In this document: positions 21,560 to 27,500 of the stretch, in pieces | How positions within the stretch are numbered: the stretch's first letter is position 1 | Layout of the letters: each line of letters opens with the position of its first letter | Assembly (NCBI GenBank): GCA_009760855.2 | Contig: WPIO01000031.1 | Coordinates: 1,385,001 to 1,412,500, forward strand | Reading direction: 5' to 3' | Source of the DNA: Cristatella mucedo | Lineage: Eukaryota > Bryozoa > Phylactolaemata > Cristatellidae | Length of the DNA: 27,500 nt | The notes under the pieces: model-generated | The model's input: only the letters and a program-made list of their open reading frames with translations | Told to the model about the DNA's origin: nothing | Databases searched by the model: none | Made by a program: the position numbers and the translations under genes

Positions 21560-21565
21560 TTCTTT

Positions 21566-22067
21566 GGCTCCAGCCTACCTATCAGATCTACTCCCCCACC
21601 AGGCTTAGCATCGTACTTGGTATCTTTGTATCGTCGTAGCTTTTTGGAATCTAACTGTTTACTTATTCCTCATACAAACCTCAAATCATTTGGAGACCGT
21701 GCCTTTAGTTCGTATGCTCCCAAAGCCTGGAACTCACTCCCAACTTGCGTCACGACATCCCCTGACCTGACCACATTTAAAAAGAAATTTAAAACGCACC
21801 TATTCATCGCAGCATTTAGAGGGTCTCTGTGATTCGACCTTTATGTGCTAGTGCATGCCGACACTGTACATGCTGCCACTAACCATACTTGCATGCTGAC
21901 CCTGTGCACATCACCCCTAACCATGTTATTCTTGTTGTTTATCGAGCATGCTACCACTAACCATTCGATCGTGCATCCTTTGCAGCAAATGTAAAGTGCA
22001 TGGAAAAAGACTGAGTTCTCTGAGGGCACTATATAAAATGTATTATTATTATAATTATTATTATTAT
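21566..22067 (+). mobile_element. LINE family B host element, segment 3 of 3 with tail
   Basis: This resumes at GGCTCCAGCCTACC, the continuation of segment 2. It encodes APAYLSDLLPHQ and later FGDRAFSSYAPKAWNSLPTC and TTFKKKFKTHLF. The 3' untranslated region, terminal hairpin (AAAGTGCATGG, TTCTCTGAGGGCACT) and an (ATT)n tail to 22067 follow. Family A copy 3 starts immediately after the tail. Confidence 0.9.
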
Positions 22068-23140
22068 GTGTATCATGTACTTCTATGCTGACGATACTCA
22101 GTTGTATTTGTCATTTAAACCGTCGGAATCTGCTGCAGCAACTGAGAAACTGAATGCTTGCCTTGCCGATATTCGATCCTGGATGTCGGAAAACTTCCTG
22201 AAATTAAATGACGATAAAACCGAACTGCTTCTCATAGGACACCCTAAGCGTGTGGCTGGATTAAAAGGCTTTGCTGTTCTAATAGGTGATGCTATTGTGC
22301 GACCTTCACCACGTGCTCGTAATCTAGGTGTCGTGTTCGACAGCTGCCTCAATTTCAAAAGCTTCATTCAGAAGACTGCCTCTACAGCTAGCCATCACAT
22401 CCGATCCCTATCCAAGATTAGAAGCTGTCTCCCACAGTGGCTTGTAAAAAATTTAACTAGCTCTTTAGTTCTGTCTCGGCTTGATTATTGTAATTCCCTT
22501 TTGGCTGGGCTACCAAATAAAGCTATTATGCCACTACAGCGGACAATGAATATGGCTGCAAGGCTGGTCTTCAAGTCCCAGCGGTTTGAGCACGTGTCTC
22601 CTTTGCTGAAAGAGCTAGCTAGGATGGTTGCCGGTTGAGCAAAGGATACAGAGCAAAGTTCTTATGCTGACCCACAAGGCCCTGCCACGGCTTGGCTCCT
22701 TCGTACCTAGCTGAACTGCTGCATCAGTTTCAGCCTGTTCGCGCCCTCAGGCCCTGTGTGGACAATAAATTAGCTGTCCCATTCCTCCACTTAAAGACAG
22801 TTGGCGACAGAAGCTTTAGCTCTGCAGGTCCTAGACTGTGGAACTCGCTTCCACAATTCTTATGCAACGACATCTACTCTCCAACTGCCGACTATGGCAC
22901 ATCTTTTTCAGCGGTCCTGAACTGCTACTTCTATGCTACTCACTACCTCAACTGCTCTCCTAACTCTGCTATGCTTCCCACTTTCTCTTTGTTGCGTGAG
23001 GCGAAGTCTGTTGGCTACCGAATGCGTACCGAAAGCCGCTTAGGCTGTGAGTGCTCTATACAAAACTCTCCTGCGTAACACCCACATGGTCTTTATGACT
23101 TTGTGGAGTTACTGACGGAGGTACATTACATTACATTACA
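22068..23140 (+). mobile_element. LINE family A copy 3, 5'-truncated
   Basis: This plus-strand copy begins within the reverse transcriptase catalytic box (FYADDTQLYLSFKPSESAA). It stays open through FLKLNDDKTELLLIGHPKR, NLGVVFDSCLNF and ARLVFKSQRFEHVSPLLKEL. A 4-bp GCTA duplication near 22617 shifts the frame. The last part (MAPSYLAELLHQ to CSIQNSPA) is in another frame. The 3' end is GTACATTACATTACATTACA at 23121-23140. Unlike copies 1 and 2 it keeps TTA, not TAA, in KLNDD. It directly follows the (ATT)n tail of the family B host. Confidence 0.92.
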
Positions 23141-23529
23141 CCCTCTATTACATTTTGAAAGATTAATAATGGCCAAAAGAATGCACTCATTTTTGGCATA
23201 ATATTACTGAAGCACGTGGCATATCACTGCATGATTCCGGTGGAGTCGCAAAACAACACAGTGGCGAGCTGGGCCATTCTTACTTTGAGGAGCCTTCCAT
23301 GCAAGGACAGGCAGCATAGAAGAAGCGCTATTTAAAGCAGACCAAAGCGACGAAATCGGCTATGAGAAGCATTACAAACCAGCCAGAGCAACCAACCACT
23401 GTGCGGCAAGGAGTAGGAAAAGTTTGCCGCGGCCACACAGAATAATAATGGCTGGTATAAAACCTCGGGTCTCACTAGGATTCCAGCAGCAGCAGAAGCA
23501 GGGCTACTGTTTGCCTTGGCTATACTCAC
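23141..23529. other. No feature seen
   Basis: No repeat or exon is recognisable. It is probably intron of the minus-strand gene that uses the exon at 23530-23654. Confidence 0.4.
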
Positions 23530-23654
23530 GTCTCTTTCGTACAATGGAACGATGCTTGATTCCAGGTAAAGACCCTGCGCTGCAAGATCGTCTAGCCGTG
23601 AAGCCAGCATCATTCCACAGTCCGAAGGTATTATGATGCTGACCATGTCATACG
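23530..23654 (-). CDS. Well-bordered exon of unknown gene
   Basis: This is a 125-bp minus-strand exon. The acceptor is TTTTAATTTTGCAG (ending at 23655) and the donor is GAC then GTGAGT (23529). Two bases complete a codon, then 41 codons are open: YDMVSIIIPSDCGMML, ASRLDDLAAQGLYLE, SSIVPLYERD. It enters after one base of a split codon and leaves in phase 0. The peptide looks like a folded alpha/beta segment. I do not recognise it. It could be an upstream exon of the goliath-like gene 12 kb downstream on the same strand, but I see no resemblance to its PA domain, so a separate gene is equally possible. Confidence 0.65.
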
Positions 23655-23785
23655 CTGCAAAATTAAAACAAAGAAGGCTTTAATTAACAGAACAATAACA
23701 TTGACAGTGGCAGTGAAACAGTTCATCGTAAACTGTAACAAAAAATTGAATGGAAGATAGAGCAAGGTACACCAGTTAAAAGTGA

Positions 23786-23939
23786 CTGCCGAGCTGGTTT
23801 GGTCCAGCGGTTAAGGTGCTTGCCCCCGACCACGGTCTGGCTGAGGTCGTGGGCTCGAGCCCGGAGGCATATGCGAAGCGCCTGAATCGAGATTGAGTTC
23901 TCTTGGGGCGCTATACAAATGAATTATATTTTTTTTTAT
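23786..23939 (+). mobile_element. tRNA-derived SINE with LINE B-type 3' hairpin
   Basis: The 5' part resembles a tRNA: an A-box-like TGGTCCAGCGGTTAAGG (about 23798-23814) and a B-box-like GGGCTCGAGCCC (23851-23862). It is followed at once by GAAGCGCCTGAATCGAGATT and TCTCTTGGGGCGCTATACA (about 23874-23919), the hairpin also found at family B LINE 3' ends, then ATGAATTATA and a T-rich end. Pol III would transcribe it, and the shared hairpin implies that the LINE enzyme copies it in trans. The parent tRNA cannot be named. Confidence 0.82.
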
Positions 23940-24487
23940 CTGTGGATCCAAAAAACTAGGTGGCCAAACAAATTAAAAATACAGAGCCAGGAGGTCTTGA
24001 GGAGGCAGCGATGGCCAATCGGTAGCACATCAATTTAGTCCACTACTCTAGCCATATCGCAAAATTAAAGCTATTGCATCTGAGCATGTGGCCGCTGTTG
24101 CAGCAGCAGCCCCTGGGTCTTGGCCTGGAGGTGGGGTTCATGAGACCAGGGTTGTGAGTTTGAATTCTGCTGTGGACGGTTCTTTATTGCCCACTGCTAG
24201 TGGGAGTGATGGGCGTTACGGCTCTCCTGCCTGCTATATAAATAAGGCAGCTAAATCAGGTAATCTTTGTTTCGACAGAAGAGGGTGTGGTGAAGAACAT
24301 CCTGTGGGTTCAACCAGATGGTGGAAAGACCAGCTGATTTACTCTACACGGATTCACTTCACAGTATTAAACGTCTATTTGAGATCATAAGAAACGAACG
24401 CTGATCTATAAAGTCGGTTATTTCCTTGAGAACGGTCCTAGAATACACTTGTGAGATGTAGTCTGTATGGCCACCGTAGGCATAAGA
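23940..24487. other. No gene; possible second degraded SINE
   Basis: A GTGAGTTTGAATTC near 24146-24160 resembles a B box. A TGGCCAATCGGTAG near 24012 resembles an A box but is about 140 bp away, too far for an intact tRNA head. A short frame at 24088-24390 has no recognisable domain. Confidence 0.3.
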
Positions 24488-24583
24488 AAAGCCGCTTAGG
24501 CTTTGAGTGTGCTATAGAAAACTCTCCTGGGTGATAACCACTTAGTCCTGGTGGCTTTGTGGATTTAAAGACGGAGATACATT
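24488..24583 (+). mobile_element. LINE family A 3' end fragment
   Basis: About 95 bp matches the last part of family A: GCCGCTTAGGCT, GAGTGTGCTATAGAAAACTC, and later GGCTTTGTGG with ACGGAGATACA. It is diverged and lacks the repeated ATTAC tail. It is a short truncated relic with no family B sequence around it. Confidence 0.78.
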
Positions 24584-25225
24584 TGCTGCAATAAATTAGG
24601 GCTGAGATGAGTGCAACTTCTTCGAATATTTTCCCGGTATCCTGCTGCCCTGGGTGTGTGCATATGCATGTGCATGTGCATGTGGCAAAACACACAACAA
24701 GCAAATCGGACCTATTCAAGAAATACTATCGGAAACGCGAGTCGTTAAATAGAGTATGTCTATGGGAAACCGTGGTGTGTAACATTGAAGCCAAGCATTG
24801 ATATAACGGAGCCAACATAGATTTCTTATGGTTCGATCCCTTTTGTTGCTGGTAGGCTGACACAGCAGCACCTCAAACCGATCTCCTTGCATCGATGGAT
24901 AATTCGAGGAATCCATCGGAGCCGAAAACTGCAGACTGAGTGCACGAGTACCCGGAAACAGCAAACCTGGAGAATCACAGTGTATGCAGTTTCAGAAACA
25001 TCAGGTGTACATCGAAGATCAGTAGCCTTAAAGATATCGCTTAAATGAGAATTCTTCCTGCCATCTGATCTATTTTTACCAGATTGTGGACCCCTATGCA
25101 TGCCCTCGTCTCAGGTAGACTAGATTAATCAGAACCAGCATATGAGCTATTTTTAGACAATGCTGTGTTTAAGGTAACGATAAATAAGATCAGTGAAGAT
25201 CAAGCAGTTGTTACAACTAATACGC
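24584..25225. other. No gene seen
   Basis: A short CATGTG repeat (four units, 24660-24683) is present. Open frames on both strands have no domain content. Confidence 0.4.
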
Positions 25226-25393
25226 TGTCGTTTGTTAATAGAGTCCGTGCACTTTCGGCTACGTGCATAGTGCCCAAAGCAGGATAAGAGGGAAGTGAGC
25301 TGGCTCAGTGCCAAACGACGACGTAACGGCACCTAATTGCTATGGGCACGGTGCTCTCAGCCGAAAGTGAGCTCAATCTATAAATAGACGACG
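25226..25393. repeat. Imperfect inverted repeat, 50-bp arms
   Basis: The left arm (25226-25275) and right arm (25344-25393) are inverse complements with scattered mismatches. The best core is CACTTTCGGCT against AGCCGAAAGTG, and the inner ends are GTGCCC and GGGCAC. A 68-bp spacer separates them. It could be a small MITE or a hairpin relic. No coding content or target duplication was found. Confidence 0.7.
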
Positions 25394-25493
25394 CCGTATC
25401 AGTTGGCTGTTAAAACGGTCCACTCAGAAAAGCTAAGGAATATCCCCACAATACCTTGATTCCAACTGAGGCTTCACCCGAAAGCCACATTTA

Positions 25494-25573
25494 CACGGTT
25501 GTACCTCTGCTTTGATCCCTCCCAGCCGTCCAGTCGAATTCTCTCAACTCTCTTGCATCTATTGATGACATCC
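25494..25573 (+). mobile_element. Second family B host element, segment 1
   Basis: This is a short RT fragment encoding LYLCFDPSQPS and, after small indels, SLASIDDI. It runs to GATGACATCC (25564-25573). It is then interrupted by a family A 3' fragment and continues at 25893. Confidence 0.8.
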
Positions 25574-25892
25574 AGGTCCTTGACTGTGGAACTTGCTTCC
25601 ACAATTCTTACGCAACGACAACTACTCTCCTACTGCCGACTTTGGCACATCCTTTTCAGCGGTCCTGAGCTGCTACTTCTATGCTACTCACTACCTCAAC
25701 TACTCTCCTGACTCTGCTATGCTTACCACTTTCTCTTTGTTTCGTGAGACGAAGTCTGTGTATCGAATTCGTACCGAAAGCCGCTTAGGCTGTGAGTGCG
25801 CTATACAAAAATCTTCTGCATAACACCCACATGGTCTTTATGACTTTGTGGAGTTACAGACGGAGATACATCATCATCATCATCATCATCAT
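25574..25892 (+). mobile_element. LINE family A 3' fragment inside family B
   Basis: A plus-strand 319-bp truncated family A end. It encodes NDNYSPTADFGTSFSAVLSC to RLGCECAIQKSSA, then the 3' untranslated region, and ends in a (CAT)n tail instead of ATTAC repeats. CATCC on both sides (25569-25573 and 25893-25897) is a likely target duplication, although the right copy merges with the CAT tail. Confidence 0.85.
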
Positions 25893-27024
25893 CATCCACA
25901 CATGGATGCCAGCAAACTTTCCTAAATTGAATGATGACAAAACTAACTTACTAGTTATGGGCAAACCAAGTGTGATTCAGAAACTGAAAGGTTAACACTC
26001 AAAATCGGCTCTGCCAGTTTTTAAAATTCCCTAGCCTCACTCGTGCTTCTTGTCCTATTATCCCAATGGAGAGCAGCATCAGAGCTAGCTAAATCATTGG
26101 TGTGACACCAAGTTTAGCTGAGCCGATGCCCATGCGCCTCTTCTTTGCATAATAAATATCTTTTGTCGAATCTGCACGAAATCTAGGTGTCATGTTCCAA
26201 AGTGACTAATCATTAGACGACCACAGCAGCTCCAGTCAAGTCTGCCTACTTTCAGTTGCATAGCATTATTACAATCCGGGCTTACTTAGACAAGGATACC
26301 ACATCTAAATTAGTCCATGCACTTGCAACATTCCGTCACGACTTTTGTAACTCACTGCTTGCTGGTCTTCCGGCCTGTGCAATCAGGCACTTGCAGCTGT
26401 TGCAAAACTCTGCAGCTAGGCTTGACTGTGGCGAGCGTCGCGGTTGCCACATGTCACTACTTCTTGCCAACCTGCACTGGCTACCAGTCAAGCAACGCAT
26501 CGACTTCAAGGTTTTGTCACTCACTTTTAGGTCCCTTCATTCTTTGGCTCCAGCCTACCTATCACATCTACTACCCCACCAGGCTTAGCATCGTACCACC
26601 ACCAGCTTTTTGGAATCTAACTGTTTACCTATTCCTCATACAAACCTCAAATCATTTGGAGACCGTGCCTTTAGTTCGTATGCTCCCAAAGCCTGGAACT
26701 CAATCCCGACTTGTGTCACGACATCTCCTGACTTGTCCACGTTTTAAAAGAAACTAGAAACGCATCTATTTATCACAGCATTCAGTGGGTCCCTGCGATT
26801 CGTCATGTATGTGCTTATGCATGCTGACACTGTGCATGCTGCCACTAACCATACTTGCATGCTGACCCTGTGCATGTCACCCCTAACCGTGTCGTTCTGG
26901 TCGTTTATTGAGCATGCTACCACTAGCCATTCGATCGTACTTCCTTTGCAGCAAATGTAAAGTACCTACAAAGAGATTGAGTTCTCTGAGGGCACCATAT
27001 CAAATGTAATATTATTATTATTAT
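25893..27024 (+). mobile_element. Second family B host element, segment 2 with tail
   Basis: This resumes with CACACATGGATGCCAGC and encodes LNDDKTNLLVMGKPSVIQ, then, past a 138-bp insertion, RNLGV, FCNSLLAGLPACAI, LHWLPVKQRIDFKVLSL and SLAPAYLSHLLPHQA. A TAG and frameshifts follow. The 3' untranslated region, hairpin (AAAGTACCTAC with GAGGGCACCAT) and an (ATT)n tail end at 27024. It is inactive. Confidence 0.88.
26018..26155. mobile_element. 138-bp insertion in family B, unknown type
   Basis: Family B sequence stops at GGCTCTGCCAG (26017) and resumes at ATATCTTTTGTCGAATCTGC (26156). Compared with the other B copies only a few host bases are missing. The insert begins with a short T/A run and ends with AATAA. 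No inverted ends or duplication are evident. Confidence 0.6.
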
Positions 27025-27500
27025 CATGGTTCAACCGTATGACCATCTTGCCCAATTTAAAGTAATTTTTCATGATGGGCTTTGGTGATCTTGCCAAATT
27101 CTTTTGCATTCTTGGTAGTTAGAGAGATGGTCGTAATTAAGTCAGATCTAGTAAATGCATCTTCACGGCAGCTAAGCATAGTTTGGGATACACATAATAA
27201 ACAGGTGTAGGATGTCATATGCTCCATGGCCTCATTCGTGGAGTTTGCCTTAATCTATGGCTTTGACAAGGTTGCCGGCACACGTATTAGACGCTCGGTG
27301 GGAGCACTGTTTGACGTTGCAGCAGCACTGTGTCACCACTGACCAGGTGTGCATGACCTGCTGGCTGCCATTATAAACTTTTCACTGAGCTTGAATGTTT
27401 GGATTTCTCCCACACACTTGAGGGTTAAGGGTGGACGAGCGAGCAGCTGCTGCAAGCTGCTGCTCGCTCGGGCGCCATTCTATAAGCAGCTTGAGGCACT
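27025..27500. other. No gene; strong short hairpin near the end
   Basis: Nothing coding is recognisable. At 27436-27447 and 27459-27470 the sequence CGAGCGAGCAGC and its exact complement flank an 11-bp spacer, a perfect 12-bp stem. It may be a chance product of AGC/GCT-rich sequence. Confidence 0.5.

Noticed and set aside
20470-22067. Twin-priming inversion as explanation of the head-to-head family B pieces
   Set aside because: The minus-strand piece has its own hairpin and (ATT)n tail and overlaps the plus-strand piece in consensus coordinates; a nested insertion with TTCTTT on both sides explains all of it.
23786-23880. A functional tRNA gene
   Set aside because: A and B boxes are present but the acceptor stem does not pair well, and a LINE-type hairpin and AT-rich tail follow, so it is a SINE.

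Overview
This is animal nuclear DNA. It has no operons or bacterial gene packing. The few convincing coding blocks are short exons with GT-AG borders, separated by kilobases of repeats. The repeats are metazoan-type CR1/L2-like non-LTR retrotransposons (LINEs), tRNA-derived SINEs, a MITE-like element and many microsatellites. One exon set encodes a goliath-type PA-TM-RING ubiquitin ligase, an animal family. I cannot name the species; an invertebrate, perhaps marine, is plausible but is inference.

Layout. Positions 1-4540 hold the 3' end of a plus-strand gene: a possible exon near 670-752, a solid exon at 3840-4097, and a terminal exon at 4283-4513 that encodes a C-terminal transmembrane segment, followed by an AATAAA. 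The long intron between them carries LINE and SINE relics and GA, TA and TC microsatellites. Positions 4540-9100 hold no gene I can support, only LINE tail relics and a 20-bp minisatellite (8881-9080). Three minus-strand exons (11300-11539, 9544-9614, 9122-9356) encode the transmembrane segment and RING-H2 finger of the goliath-like ligase. Its protease-associated domain, first exon and last exon are not identified. A further well-bordered minus-strand exon of unknown family lies at 23530-23654.

Positions 12933-27024 are mostly retrotransposon. Two LINE families are present. Family A has an (ATTAC)n/(CAT)n 3' tail. Family B has an (ATT)n tail preceded by a conserved hairpin. A family B element (16083-22067) is split in three: a nearly 3.65-kb family A copy sits in it at 16356-20005, and a second family B copy sits in it at 20470-21559. 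A second family B element (25494-27024) carries a family A 3' fragment within about 10 bp of the equivalent site. Two other family A copies start directly at a family B (ATT)n tail. All autonomous-type copies are broken.

The main points of interest are the nested retrotransposon architecture and A-into-B hotspot, the internal 183-bp chimera in A copy 2, disabling mutations shared between A copies, and a 3' hairpin shared by LINE B and SINEs with compensatory base changes. I found no evidence of a new defence system, a CRISPR array or another enzymatic system.
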